Of a stretch of 64,000 bases of DNA, positions 10,800 through 22,298 are shown piece after piece; position 1 is the stretch's first letter; each line of letters begins with the position of its first letter. The notes below the pieces were generated by a model, which did not search any database, was not told where the DNA came from, and saw only the letters and a program-made list of their open reading frames with translations. The stretch is from the NCBI GenBank assembly GCA_943737045.1, contig CALSFV010000076.1, positions 344,501-408,500 on the forward strand, in the 5' to 3' direction. The translations under genes were made by a program, and so were the position numbers. This DNA is from Parapristionchus giblindavisi. Lineage: Eukaryota > Nematoda > Chromadorea > Rhabditida > Diplogasteridae.

Positions 10800-11160
10800 A
10801 GCATGTTCTGGTTAGAGCACAGACATACAGACGGACCGGGTCACACACGCACAGGATATGAGAGAGGAGAGAGCTAGAGAGCGAGAGTGAGCGAGAGAGT
10901 GTGTCCCACCTAGAGAATGCGCATGTCAGGATTGTAGTTTGTACGGCCCCCTATAAATAGCGCTCGGCCTCCTCATTCTTCGCCTCTGATGAATCAGTTG
11001 TGCCTCTCTCCTTTGAGAGAATTTTGGCTTGGGGAAGGGACTTCGCGATGGAGTCCCTTCCCTTCCCCGGACTTCTCCATCTCCTTGGAGAAGTCGCCGA
11101 GCAGGAGCCGGCTGGGGCGTCCCCCTCCCAGGGCCTCTCCCTGGAAAAGGGGGCGGGGCT
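10800..11160 (+). promoter_or_regulatory. Promoter-like region with TATA box and GC-rich downstream segment
   Basis: GAGA-rich sequence (10860-10910) is followed by CCCTATAAATAG at about 10950 and then an unusually GC-rich 200-bp stretch with local self-complementarity (GAAGGGACTT/AGTCCCTTCC). It resembles a core promoter or LTR U3/R segment, but no matching downstream gene is intact. Open frames through the GC-rich part are of mixed composition and I do not call them genes. Confidence 0.3.
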
Positions 11161-11204
11161 TAAAGGGGGCGTGGCAAGTGTGGGCATTTGCGGAACAAGC
11201 GCCC

Positions 11205-11653
11205 AACGCCCTAAGAGAGCAGGACAGTTTGCAGTTACTCAAACATCCAAGCCTAGCCAATCTATCTCCAATGCTCATAGACTACTCACAGTCAGAGCTG
11301 CTGTCCTTGATCCAACTCAAGAGTTTCATACAGATCCGATCGATCCTAATATGAGTCATAACTCCCAAGTAATCGATATCTTACTCGATACAGGTGCAGA
11401 GATGACTCTTATCTCAACGGACATCGTAGAGAAGATGAACCTCGAGAAGATTGGTACCAAGCAGCTCTCTCTTTCGTTGGCTACAGGCGTCGAGAAGGAA
11501 GCTCAGTCCTACGATGTCGTAAAACTCAAGGTACAATCAATCAATACTGATTCAATCAATCCACCGAATGTTCATACTATCAAAGCAGTCAATAATATGT
11601 ATTTTGCCGTTCTAGCGCACCTTTTCGCCCATCCTCAATTTTCTCATCTTTAA
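11205..11653 (+). pseudogene. BEL/Pao aspartic protease fragment, copy 1
   Basis: The frame reads AVLDPTQ, then ILLDTGAEMTLIS, the DTGA catalytic loop of retroviral-type aspartic proteases, then KLKVQS, as in BEL/Pao protease domains. It stops at 11653 after sequence unlike the family (from about 11600). It follows the gag displaced by the Merlin-like element. No reverse transcriptase follows. Confidence 0.7.
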
Positions 11654-12103
11654 GCCATTTTAAGGCTTATTTTTAACATAAACAAGTCTTAATACTTCGA
11701 AAATGTGTCATTTTCAACAATTTCAAAAATGGGGAAATGGTCGAAAAGTCGGTTATTAAAAATATGGTCGAAATCCAGTGGTCGAGATGGTCGAAATATT
11801 GCGCTAATATGCTTTCCGGCACAACGTGAGTGGAGGGGGGATTAGAGAAAAAAAGGGTAAGAAGAGCTTCATCGCTGTCCAAGTATTCCCATGCGAAGAC
11901 TTCTAAATATAAGTTAAATCTTCTTCCAACCAAATAAGATTGAACTGTGTCACTTTTCTTTTTCAACGCGGTACGTCGAGGATGAGGTCAAGTCCGTCGT
12001 ACGCACCATTTCCATCTAATCCCAACATATTTCGATTTTTTTCTTGGTATCTCTCTTCCACTACCATACAACCATTTTCCTTATTACTGTATCCCATCCA
12101 TCC

Positions 12104-12337
12104 ATGTCCATGCATGCGATAAGGAAAGGAAGATCACTTTATTTCGTTGTAACGGGGACACTTGTATTCTGCTTGTTGTTTCAGATCTCGACAGGACGGA
12201 TGATAGGTTCGTGTCGGCAACACAGAAGAACCGCGTGTTGTATCTCGATCCCGGGGCACTTGAATGACGATGATGCGAAAACAGGAATATTTTCAGTCAG
12301 ACTTGAACCGGCGAGTCGGAGACACTGCAAGATCTGA
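12104..12337 (+). CDS. Small secreted peptide candidate, copy 1
   Basis: A 77-residue ORF starts MSMHAIRKGRSLYF. The N-terminus is basic and then hydrophobic (FVVTGTLVFCLLFQIS), like a signal peptide ending near STG. The mature part has five cysteines in a CRQHRRTACC and HCKI arrangement. No family recognised. The same strand offers TTTCAG at the end of the hydrophobic stretch, so the ORF could instead be noise over a minus-strand gene. It is identical in the second duplication copy, which gives no evolutionary evidence. Confidence 0.3.
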   Translation: MSMHAIRKGRSLYFVVTGTLVFCLLFQISTGRMIGSCRQHRRTACCISIPGHLNDDDAKTGIFSVRLEPASRRHCKI

Positions 12338-12424
12338 TTTTATTTCTCTCTCTCTCGCTCTCTTTCGATCTTTTCATTTTTCTTAAAGGTTCCAATGTTT
12401 GAGTTTACTCTTATTTCTACTCAC

Positions 12425-12790
12425 ATTTCGCATGATTTGTATCATGGAGTCCGCCTGGGGAGCGTTGTAAACCGCAATCCCGATTTGATGGTAGTCCGTC
12501 CGGAGAGGAGGAGTTGAGAGAAGAGCAATCCCGGAAGGCTTGGTGGCAGGGTTGGGTGTCAACCCAAATGCAGGACTGAATTGGATGTGCTACAGAACAT
12601 TTAGAATACAACTACTATATCTACATGTATTGCATCAAACTTCAAAAGATCAAGGCAAAAATAGGTAAAACCGAATCGCATTTTGAACCAGTTGTGCAAC
12701 GAATACTAATAAGAGTACGGGATATTTTGGATTGTGGCTTACATGATAGTCAACAGCTTCCGAAGTGGACAGCATGAAGAGTATGATCAT
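12425..12790 (-). CDS. Cys-rich secreted protein gene, partial model, copy 1
   Basis: Duplicate of the model at 14674-15039 with exons at 12743-12790 and 12425-12575 and identical splice sites. If the duplication is real, both copies have the leader exon and the same downstream sequence for about 1.2 kb, so both could be expressed. Confidence 0.4.
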
Positions 12791-13164
12791 TGTGATCTAC
12801 ATCTGTAAAAAAAAGTAAAACGGCCAGGAGTTGCTCTAGAGGAAAGAAAGCATATAAATGAGAGAGAGCTAAAACAAAAGAAAAGATTGAAATGATGTGA
12901 AGTGTGCGATGTCCCTTTATAGTCGTTCTGTCTGATTCATTGACGCGTTCGGGAGAAATGGCAAACAGGCAATTTCATTGGGGGAAGACAAAACAAAAAA
13001 TGCAATTTCGCCCATGTGATGCTTTTCATCACTCACCTTGTCAAGGAACTGTGCAAAAATGTTCTTCGGTAATCGACGTAAATCTGTGGAACTCATTACT
13101 TAATACATACGCTTCATCGTGATAGTACATTCCACAGTAACATTTTAGATAATGATATAGCAAA

Positions 13165-13362
13165 TTAAAGGGTGGAGATGGATGGTCGACATAGAAGCTT
13201 GGGTCGTTGTTCAGGAAAGGGGCTTTGCAGGACGTTGAGAAAATCGGTGTAATCAGCTTTGTTGTATTGCCAAACTGCGTTGCACCATAGTGCTCTCCCA
13301 TAACACTGCTCGTCTTCTGCTACGTCCTGCACGACTGTGAACGTATTCACAGGATAAAGATC
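13165..13362 (-). pseudogene. Orphan last exon of the secreted-protein gene
   Basis: Identical to exon 3 of the gene at 15414-15981 but lacking exons 1 and 2, because the tandem duplication breaks in intron 2. The sequence upstream on the minus strand is now the copy-2 protease fragment, so no normal transcript is expected. Confidence 0.6.
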
Positions 13363-13453
13363 CTGCAACATTGCCTTTTTCCTTTCTCTCTCCTTAGATA
13401 TCTCTGTTAAAAGGGGGCGTGGCAAGTGTGGGCATTTGCGGAACAAGCGCCCA

Positions 13454-13901
13454 ACGCCCTAAGAGAGCAGGACAGTTTGCAGTTACTCAAACATCCAAGC
13501 CTAGCCAATCTATCTCCAATGCTCATAGACTACTCACAGTCAGAGCTGCTGTCCTTGATCCAACTCAAGAGTTTCATACAGATCCGATCGATCCTAATAT
13601 GAGTCATAACTCCCAAGTAATCGATATCTTACTCGATACAGGTGCAGAGATGACTCTTATCTCAACGGACATCGTAGAGAAGATGAACCTCGAGAAGATT
13701 GGTACCAAGCAGCTCTCTCTTTCGTTGGCTACAGGCGTCGAGAAGGAAGCTCAGTCCTACGATGTCGTAAAACTCAAGGTACAATCAATCAATACTGATT
13801 CAATCAATCCACCGAATGTTCATACTATCAAAGCAGTCAATAATATGTATTTTGCCGTTCTAGCGCACCTTTTCGCCCATCCTCAATTTTCTCATCTTTA
13901 A
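13454..13901 (+). pseudogene. BEL/Pao aspartic protease fragment, copy 2
   Basis: Same sequence as 11205-11653, carried by the tandem duplication, with the DTGA loop at about 13636-13650. It has no gag upstream and cannot be expressed as part of a polyprotein. Confidence 0.7.
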
Positions 13902-14352
13902 GCCATTTTAAGGCTTATTTTTAACATAAACAAGTCTTAATACTTCGAAAATGTGTCATTTTCAACAATTTCAAAAATGGGGAAATGGTCGAAAAGTCGG
14001 TTATTAAAAATATGGTCGAAATCCAGTGGTCGAGATGGTCGAAATATTGCGCTAATATGCTTTCCGGCACAACGTGAGTGGAGGGGGGATTAGAGAAAAA
14101 AAAGGGTAAGAAGAGCTTCATCGCTGTCCAAGTATTCCCATGCGAAGACTTCTAAATATAAGTTAAATCTTCTTCCGACCAAATAAGATTGAACTGTGTC
14201 ACTTTTCTTTTTCAACGCGGTACGTCGAGGATGAGGTCAAGTCCGTCGTACGCACCATTTCCATCTAATCCCAACATATTTCGATTTTTTTCTTGGTATC
14301 TCTCTTCCACTACCATACAACCATTTTCCTTATTACTGTATCCCATCCATCC

Positions 14353-14586
14353 ATGTCCATGCATGCGATAAGGAAAGGAAGATCACTTTATTTCGTTGTA
14401 ACGGGGACACTTGTATTCTGCTTGTTGTTTCAGATCTCGACAGGACGGATGATAGGTTCGTGTCGGCAACACAGAAGAACCGCGTGTTGTATCTCGATCC
14501 CGGGGCACTTGAATGACGATGATGCGAAAACAGGAATATTTTCAGTCAGACTTGAACCGGCGAGTCGGAGACACTGCAAGATCTGA
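14353..14586 (+). CDS. Small secreted peptide candidate, copy 2
   Basis: Identical to the ORF at 12104-12337, in the second tandem unit. It is a Cys-containing, signal-peptide-like ORF of 77 residues with no recognised family. The same caveats apply: it overlaps the region downstream of the minus-strand exons at 14674-15039. Confidence 0.3.
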   Translation: MSMHAIRKGRSLYFVVTGTLVFCLLFQISTGRMIGSCRQHRRTACCISIPGHLNDDDAKTGIFSVRLEPASRRHCKI

Positions 14587-14673
14587 TTTTATTTCTCTCT
14601 CTCTCGCTCTCTTTCGATCTTTTCATTTTTCTTAAAGGTTCCAATGTTTGAGTTTACTCTTATTTCTACTCAC

Positions 14674-15039
14674 ATTTCGCATGATTTGTATCATGGAGTC
14701 CGCCTGGGGAGCGTTGTAAACCGCAATCCCGATTTGATGGTAGTCCGTCCGGAGAGGAGGAGTTGAGAGAAGAGCAATCCCGGAAGGCTTGGTGGCAGGG
14801 TTGGGTGTCAACCCAAATGCAGGACTGAATTGGATGTGCTACAGAACATTTAGAATACAACTACTATATCTACATGTATTGCATCAAACTTCAAAAGATC
14901 AAGGCAAAAATAGGTAAAACCGAATCGCATTTTGAACCAGTTGTGCAACGAATACTAATAAGAGTACGGGATATTTTGGATTGTGGCTTACATGATAGTC
15001 AACAGCTTCCGAAGTGGACAGCATGAAGAGTATGATCAT
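14674..15039 (-). CDS. Cys-rich secreted protein gene, partial model, copy 2
   Basis: Exon 1 (14992-15039) encodes MIILFMLSTSEAVDYH, a short hydrophobic leader, and ends in a GTAAGC donor. A TTTTTTACAG sits 13 nt before the ATG and could be a trans-splice or intron acceptor. Exon 2 (14674-14824) has acceptor CCAATTCAG, matching phase 0, and encodes a Cys-containing segment beginning SCIWVDTQPCHQAFRDC, ending with GTGAGT in phase 1. I could not settle exon 3. No family recognised. Confidence 0.4.
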
Positions 15040-15413
15040 TGTGATCTACATCTGTAAAAAAAAGTAAAACGGCCAGGAGTTGCTCTAGAGGAAAGAAAGC
15101 ATATAAATGAGAGAGAGCTAAAACAAAAGAAAAGATTGAAATGATGTGAAGTGTGCGATGTCCCTTTATAGTCGTTCTGTCTGATTCATTGACGCGTTCG
15201 GGAGAAATGGCAAACAGGCAATTTCATTGGGGGAAGACAAAACAAAAAATGCAATTTCGCCCATGTGATGCTTTTCATCACTCACCTTGTCAAGGAACTG
15301 TGCAAAAATGTTCTTCGGTAATCGACGTAAATCTGTGGAACTCATTACTTAATACATACGCTTCATCGTGATAGTACATTCCACAGTAACATTTTAGATA
15401 ATGATATAGCAAA

Positions 15414-15981
15414 TTAAAGGGTGGAGATGGATGGTCGACATAGAAGCTTGGGTCGTTGTTCAGGAAAGGGGCTTTGCAGGACGTTGAGAAAATCGGTGTA
15501 ATCAGCTTTGTTGTATTGCCAAACTGCGTTGCACCATAGTGCTCTCCCATAACACTGCTCGTCTTCTGCTACGTCCTGCACGACTGTGAACGTATTCACA
15601 GGATAAAGATCCTGCAACATTGCCTTTTTCCTTTCTCTCTCCTTAGATATCTCTGTTTTCTTACCTTTAAACGTGCTAAAAGGTCGCCATCTGACTCGAC
15701 GTCGCTAAGGAATTCGAAAGTTATTCCAACGCCCTCATTCTGAAAAGGTTCCGATGTCTGAGTTTACTCTATTTCCTCTCTCTCTAATACTCTTCTCTTA
15801 CCTTCTGCTTTTCTTGTATTACCTGTTGCTGTCGTCGTCGAAGGCTAGTGGCAGGCTTGCAATGCTCTCCTATTCCTCTCCACTCGCATCGCAGGTGAAT
15901 ACATTTTGCAGAATCCACGTATACTATCATGGCATAAGAAAGAGAAACAGTAAGAAGGAGCAACAATGCCAGACGCACCAT
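15414..15981 (-). CDS. Secreted protein of about 150 residues, three exons, unrecognised
   Basis: Exon 1 (15802-15981) encodes a clear signal peptide (MVRLALLLLLTVSLSYA) followed by a Cys-containing, then Arg/Gln-rich segment, with donor GTAAGA. Exon 2 (15665-15739) has acceptor CTTTTCAG, 25 codons (NEGVGITFEF to ARLK) and donor GTAAGA. Exon 3 starts most simply after GTTGCAG at 15611 and runs in the same phase to a TAA at 15414, with cysteines at QCYGRALWC and LLC. An alternative exon 3 in another frame (acceptor GTAGCAG, stop near 15290) is also open, so the C-terminus is uncertain. The duplication breakpoint falls in intron 2. Confidence 0.55.
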
Positions 15982-16766
15982 CGCCCCACACTGACCCGTA
16001 TCTTCATCTACATCTAGGCACTTCACTTTCCCTATCACCAACTGACCTTTCTCTCTCTCTTTCTTAGGCGGAAGGGGAGATGATCAATTGCAATGATAAG
16101 AAACGACGGAGCGAGAAATGATTTGGTAAGCAAAGGAGGCGTCTGCGAGAAAAAGATGGTACACATGATAAGAGTTGAGGGAGTATCTATACATATATCC
16201 CTTGAACGAGACTGCCCCAGACGCATATTCGTTATTGTACGGGGTTATCCCTGCTGTTATGGAAAAAAGACGATTTATCACACACACAATATGTAAAGAT
16301 AATTGTTGCTCGATCGAAGAGAGAACTGTGATCTGTCACACTTACATATTTATCTGCAATGAGCAGCATGGAGAAAGTTGAACGCAATGGAAAAGTGAAC
16401 GCTGATCACTTTTGTTATGTACTTAGTTTGTAGCACATACAGTGTAGTGAGTCTCAATTGGGATAGACGCCGATATTTATTTGGTCATTGGTTGATAAAC
16501 AACCTCTTACAAGAACAACCAAAAATGAGACTGATGACTAACACGTCATCAACGGCAATGACAGACAAAAGTACAGTACTCAGGTAATCTGTGCAGGACA
16601 CAAGCAAGATATGAATACTGTAGCAATTAGCAAAGCAGCACATTACGTGACTACAATATAGGGTGTCAAATGTGTCAAATAGGGTCACACAAAATACTTT
16701 TAGGTATTGCTTTCGCTGAGATTCTTAATTTATTTAGAAAATTTTTATTTATTATAAATATAATTA
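15982..16766. other. No gene recognised
   Basis: This lies between the divergent starts of the minus-strand secreted-protein gene and the plus-strand envelope-like remnant. It should hold the promoter of the former, but I see no convincing TATA box. Short frames here lack domains and splice support. Confidence 0.4.
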
Positions 16767-17477
16767 ATGAGAATGTTAACATTTTTAGTAATTCTGATCA
16801 TTCTCCAATTAGGAGAAGCTAAACCAATTTTATGTACTCCTAGTTCTCCAATTCATTATTTCAGAATTCCAAAATTACCAAAGTGTAATTATCTGTTTAA
16901 AAATTATACTTCTGTTGTGAAGTATGAAGTATTCAAACCTAATATCATAGAATACTTAAGTGAAGCAAAGTTGTGTAAGAAATTGATTTCAGAAGTGTCA
17001 ATGTACACTGATTTTTCTGGATATGAGCATCTCATTGAAAAAGAAATAAACAATAGACCAATAACAATATGTGTAGAGAAATGATATCTTCGAAGAAGTG
17101 TGATTACGGAACGCTACAAAAAAGTTCTAATGGAGTGTGGTCAACTAATAATAAAATTGATGAAAATTATCCTAATAGATTCACTAGCATGTTTTCTCCA
17201 AAGAGATATTATAAAGAAAATTGTGTGATTATTGAGACTAAGGTCTTCGGACATTTCAATCAAACTCGTCCTTCAAATGTTTTAGCTGATCTTTCAAATT
17301 GTAATTACTTAAATGGCTATTGCTCTCCTAAAGACAATGAAGTGATAATCTGGGATGTCAACAAAGACCAAAATTGTGAATACATCTCAATTGGACAACT
17401 TGATGGTTTTTATGGTAATGGGCTTTGGATAAATAGTAGAAACCAGATTGCATTGAGTTTCACATCCAACCTGAGTG

Positions 17478-19451
17478 GGTGATAAGACATTTCGGAAAAA
17501 AAATTTGGGAAAATAACAAATGGGAGAAGTCCAAATGGGAAAAGCCAAATGGGAAAATACTATTTGGGAACATCAATCTCGGAAAAGGACATTTCGGAAA
17601 GTTTTTTTCGGAGAACGACATTTCGGAATAGGACATTTCGGAAAGTTCTTTTTCGGAGATTCAATTCCGGAAAAGGACATTTCGGAAAGTTTTTTTCGGA
17701 GAAGGACATTTCGGAATAGGACATTTCGGAAAGTTCTTTTTCGGAGATTCAATTCCGGAATAGGACATTTCGGAAAGTTCTTTTTCGGAGAAGGACATTT
17801 CGGAATAGGACATTTCGGAAAGTTCTTTTTCGGAGATTCAATTCCGGAGGGGGGGGGGTGACATTTCAGCAACCGCATTTCGGCAACCGACATTTCGGCA
17901 ACGGGGCATAACTCGGTTCGTAAGGGTCATAGAAACATGAGATGGGTATCAATGTGATCAGCATCAGTAGCACTACCGTAATATACCGTAACGCAGATCG
18001 GTGGGTCATATCAAGTGCGGTGGGTCATATCGGGGCATAACTCGGTTCGTAGGTGTCATAGAAGCACGAGATGGGTATCGATGTGATCAGCATCAGCAAC
18101 ACTATCGTAATCTACCGTAACCCAGTTCGGTGGGTCAGATCAAGTTCGGTGGGTCAGCTTTCACTAAAAATTGTCGGAACAGCCACTACTTGTGCGAAAT
18201 CATTATGAGCTATTGCAAACTACAGTAATCTACCGTAACCCAGTTCTGTAGGTCAGATAAAGTGCGATGGGTCAGATTTGACTAAAAATTGTCGGAATGG
18301 CCACTACGTGTGTGATATCATCATGAACTATTGCAAAGTACCGTAATCTACCGTAACCCAGTTCGGTGGGTCAGATCAAATTCGGTGGGTCAGATATCGC
18401 TAAAATTGTGTGTCAGATTAGAGTAAGCATAACTGTAACTAACAACAGCGCTATGCGGTAAATGACGTTAAAAATATCTAAATTTAAAAAATTCAATTTT
18501 CAAATGTTATTTGAAAAAAAATTGCTAGGACCCGACAAGCTAGTTATGAAACGTTACCGGAATGTCGGTTGTGTTATTACTAAAATCTGACCCACCGAAT
18601 TTCATCTGACCCACCGAACTGGGTTACGGTAGATTACGGTACTTTGCAATAGCTCATGATGATATCACACACGTAGTGGCCATTCCGGCAATTTTTAGTC
18701 AAATCTGACCCATCGCACTTTATCTGACCTACAGAACTGGGTTACGGTAGATTACTGTAGTTTGCAATAGCTCATAATGATTTCGCACAAGTAGTGGCTG
18801 TTCCGACAATTTTTAGTGAAAGCTGACCCACCGAACTTGATCTGACCCACCGAACTGGGTTACGGTAGATTACGGTAGTGTTGCTGATGCTGATCACATC
18901 GATACCCATCTCGTGCTTCTATGACACCTACGAACCGAGTTATGCCCCGATCTGACCCACCGATCTTGATATGACCCACCGAACTGGGTTACGGTATATT
19001 ACGGCAGTGCTACTGATGCTGATCACATTGATATCTCATGTTTCTATGACCCCTACGAACCGAGTTATGCCCCGTTGCCGAAATGCGGTTGCTGAAATGT
19101 CACCCCCCCCCTCCGGAATTGAATCTCCGAAAAAGAACTTTCCGAAATGTCCTATTCCGAAATGTCCTTCTCCGAAAAAGAACTTTCCGAAATGTCCTAT
19201 TCCGAAATGTCCTTCTCCGAAAAAACTTTCCGAAATATCCTTTTCCGGAATTGAATCTCCGAAAAAGAACTTTCCGAAATGTCCTATTCCGAAATGTCGT
19301 TCTCCGAAAAAAACTTTCCGAAATGTCCTTTTCCGAGATGAAACTTTCCGAGATGTCCTTCTCCCAGTTGGATTTTCCGAAATGTCCTTTTCCGAATATT
19401 CGTTTCCCAAGTGGTATTTTCCCAAATTTTTTTCCGAAATGTCTTATCACC
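17478..19451. mobile_element. Foldback element FB2
   Basis: A 1.97-kb element starts GGTGATAAGACATTTCGG and ends in its reverse complement, with exact 8-bp duplications CCTGAGTG at 17470-17477 and 19452-19459. Outer arms (17480-17890 and 19080-19450) are arrays of GGACATTTCGGAAAGTTC and GGAGATTCAATTCCGG words. Inner arms (17900-18415 and 18570-19075) are arrays of the roughly 115-bp module shared with FB1. The loop of about 150 bp is at 18416-18570. It carries no gene; long open frames in the outer arms are repeat artefacts. It interrupts the envelope-like gene. Confidence 0.9.
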
Positions 19452-20811
19452 CCTGAGTGTAAGTAGTTGTGGTCAATCTTTACTTTTAAGTGAAGAAGGA
19501 TTTGCTGTTCGTCCAATGAAACCACAACAATTACCTATCCCACAAGCTCTCAATTCACCAAGTCGAGAATTTTATGAAAATCAGCGTAGACAACAAGAAA
19601 AAGAACAACGTGAGAAATATGAAATTGAATTGAAAGAATTTGAGAGACGAAGAGAAGAAAAGATGAAGAAACATTTAGAATTTGAGAAAAGAAAACAGGA
19701 AAAAATATTGAGACAACAGAATAATACCAATAATTATACTTCTAATAGAACAAGAAGAGCCATTGACATTACAAACCTCGAGCCTTTTCCATTACCTACA
19801 TACGAAGATTATTTATTGATAAAAAATGGATGTGACACTTTACCAAGTTATGCTGATTATCTAAGATCTAAAGATGAAGAAATCTCTGATTTTGTTCAAT
19901 CAAAAGATCTAGAAGTCAAGGACTTTGAAAAACAAAGAGAAGCTTGTAATACTTTTCCAAATTATACTGATTATGTAAATCGATTTGCAGAATATGCACT
20001 AGAAGAACTAAAAAATAGGGCTTCGAAAAGATCTAAGAGAGGATTTCCAAGCTGCTGGAGAATTTCAATATCTTGAAAGTAATTCGAATAATCTTTTAAG
20101 ACATACAACTGAAATAATTTGTGATATTTTCAATGATCAAAATGAAATCTTGGAGTCACTACTTCTGGAAAATCCTAGAAGATATTTACAAAAACAATTA
20201 AATACTTCTGCCATCAGAGTTAGACCAATTATTGGAGATCAAAGTGTAGTAGAAGTTACTTTTTGTAAAGAAATTGATGAAGATAAAATATCAATAGTTA
20301 ATGAAAAAGATGTTAAATTAATGACATTAAATTTTATTGATCAAGTTTCAATAAGAATAACAGGACTTGGAGAACTAGAAAATAAAATATGGTATTATAA
20401 AAAATCTCCTGAAGGTGGAATAATCTCTAGTAAGCTGCAATATAATAACGCACTGAATTATGATAACAAGGATATCCAAAATATCTAAGATCTTCGAGAC
20501 TACAGTTTAGATTTCTTAGACAACAAGGTTATTTTTCATGAACACATACTTTTTGATACTAAAACTAATCTAGAAGAAGAACTAATCAATGAAATGAGAG
20601 AAAAATCTGAAGTCGTTGTTTCCCTTGAAGCAAAAGAACAAAATTCTATGATTCCACATGAAATATTAGGTGAAGTCTCCTCATTTTTTGGTAAGTATTA
20701 TATATATGCATGGAGGATTTATGTTTCCATAGGAGTAACTTTATATTATGTGTATCTAGGAAGAGCTATTTGGTCAGTACTTTCTCCGAAAGTTGGAAGA
20801 AATAGAAAATA

Positions 20812-22298
20812 TCACGCATGTCACCTAAGGATTGACCAAAATCGTCTGCTTTACTACACACTTTTGAGTTGACCCCCTCTTTTCTCCACGGTTTTCGATG
20901 GTCCTTGGGTAGGACAACCCTGAGCCAGAGTAGCAAGGTTGGTAGATCAATCGTCTCTCCAGGAGCTCACGTCAAAGTTCGTCGTTGAGGCTCCTCCCGA
21001 TGCGATTTTCTCGGCTCACAGGAGAGCTAGGAAAAAGTGATCAACAGATGAAATGTATAATTTCTCGAGTACTTTTAGATAAAAATATGAAAATCCAACT
21101 TATTGATTTTGTATTCCATACGGAATTGATTTTGTTCCACAGTTCCGGGACCTATTTTGTTTTAGGCTCAATCGATAGAGCTCGTCAATAGCTTTCATTT
21201 AAGCCCTTGGGAGTCGATTTAAGTTGGCATTTGGCTGAATGACGGCCAAAAAAACTGAATTTGAATGCTGGTAGATCACTAATGAAAGCCGCGTGTTGCT
21301 TTGATCTACTCGCCATTGTCGGTTAATTGACTGGATTGTCCTGTAATATACTGGAGAATGGGCTGACGATCAATCTGACGTCGAATCGCTCACCCAAGTT
21401 CATTTTGTTCTCGCTGCGGCCAAACCAGCGAAATTGGACCATTCCGATGGTTCCTGGTACGGATTGACCGATGAATGCTGCAGATATGAGAGACAGTTCC
21501 ATTTAGAGCTTTCTGGATCTCTGGCCAAGTGATCTATGTTTCTCGAAGAATTCCCGAGAGTGTTCTCGCTGGATTGTATCGACGTAACCATCTGTGATGC
21601 CCATCCACTGGGCGGAACTGGAACTTTCTCTCATATCTACAGTATTCATCAGTCAATCCGTACCAGAAACCATCGGAATGGACTAATTTCGCTGGTTTGG
21701 CCGCAGCGAGAACAAAATGAACTTAGGTGAGCGATTCGACGTCAGATTGATCGTCAGCCCATTCTCCAGTATATTACAGGACAATCCAGTCAATTAACCG
21801 ACAATGGCGAGTAGATCAAAGCAACACGCGGCTTTCATTAGTGATCTACCAGCATTCAAATTCAGTTTTTTGGCCGTCATTCAGCCAAATGCCAACTTAA
21901 ATCGACTCCCAAGGGCTTAAATGAAAGCTATTGACGAGCTCTATCGATTGAGCCTAAAACAAAATAGGTCCCGGAACTGTGGAACAAAATCAATTCCGTA
22001 TGGAATACAAAATCAATAAGTTGGATTTTCACATTTTTATCTGAAAGTACTCGAGAAATTATACATTTCATCTGTTGATCACTTTTTCCTAGCTCTCCTG
22101 TGAGCAGAGAAAATCGCATCGGAAGGAGCCTCAACGACGAACTTTGACGTGAGCTCCTGGAGAGACGATTGATCTACCAACCTTGCTACTCTGGCTCAGG
22201 GATGTCCTACCCAAGGACCATCGAAAACCGTAGAGAAAAGAGGGGGTCAACTCAAAAGTGTGTAGTGGAATCAGTCAATCCTTAGCTGACATGCGTGA
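20812..22298. mobile_element. Palindromic MITE with TA target
   Basis: TIRs begin TCACGCATGTCACCTAAGG, flanked by TA at 20810-20811 and 22299-22300. The arms, about 700 bp each, are almost perfectly complementary; the centre is near 21555. It includes the matched block GAGTTGACCCCCTCTTTTCTC at 20867 and its complement at 22224. It sits in the cytoplasmic-tail coding part of the envelope-like gene. A TA target suggests a Tc1/mariner enzyme. No transposase ORF. Confidence 0.8.

Larger units (their letters stand above)
9916..11204. mobile_element. Merlin/ISXO2-like DNA element, degenerate
   Basis: A 25-bp perfect terminal inverted repeat (GGGCGCTTGTTCCGC then AAATGCCCAC) lies at 9916-9940 and 11180-11204, extended inward by GC-rich GCCCCGCCCCC. 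It interrupts a BEL/Pao reading between the zinc knuckle and the protease. Inside is part of an ISXO2/Merlin-type transposase (see 10340-10620). No 8-9 bp target duplication is visible, so flanking gag sequence was probably lost. The right TIR coincides with the left edge of the 2.25-kb tandem duplication. Confidence 0.55.
11165..13412. repeat. 2.25-kb tandem duplication, copy 1
   Basis: Copy 1 starts in AAAGGGGGCGTGGCAAG and is followed directly by copy 2 at a constant offset of 2248-2249 bp. The two differ, as far as I could compare, by one A/G change near 11929/14178 and one extra A in a run near 11850/14100. It carries a BEL/Pao protease fragment, a small plus-strand secreted ORF, part of a minus-strand Cys-rich gene, and the last exon of the 15.4-16 kb gene without its first two exons. 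The near-identity means a very recent event or an assembly duplication. Confidence 0.9.
13413..15657. repeat. 2.25-kb tandem duplication, copy 2
   Basis: Second copy of the unit at 11165-13412. On the right it runs out at CTCTGTT within intron 2 of the secreted-protein gene, so this copy keeps the complete gene and is likely the ancestral location of that exon. The left edge lies in the right TIR region of the Merlin-like element. Confidence 0.9.

Noticed and set aside
10951..11354. Overlapping frames through the GC-rich segment (for example MPTLATPPLSPAPFSRE)
   Set aside because: Composition of the GC-rich block keeps all frames open; the only recognisable protein there is the protease frame starting after the TIR.
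17520..19525. Several open frames of 100-160 residues on both strands (FGKFFFGE and PKCPIPKKNF repeats)
   Set aside because: They are translations of the FB2 outer repeat arrays, open in many frames because the repeat unit lacks stops.
20985..22134. Two nearly identical frames (MRLLPMRFSRLTGELGKSDQ) on opposite strands
   Set aside because: They are the two arms of one palindromic MITE, not a gene pair.
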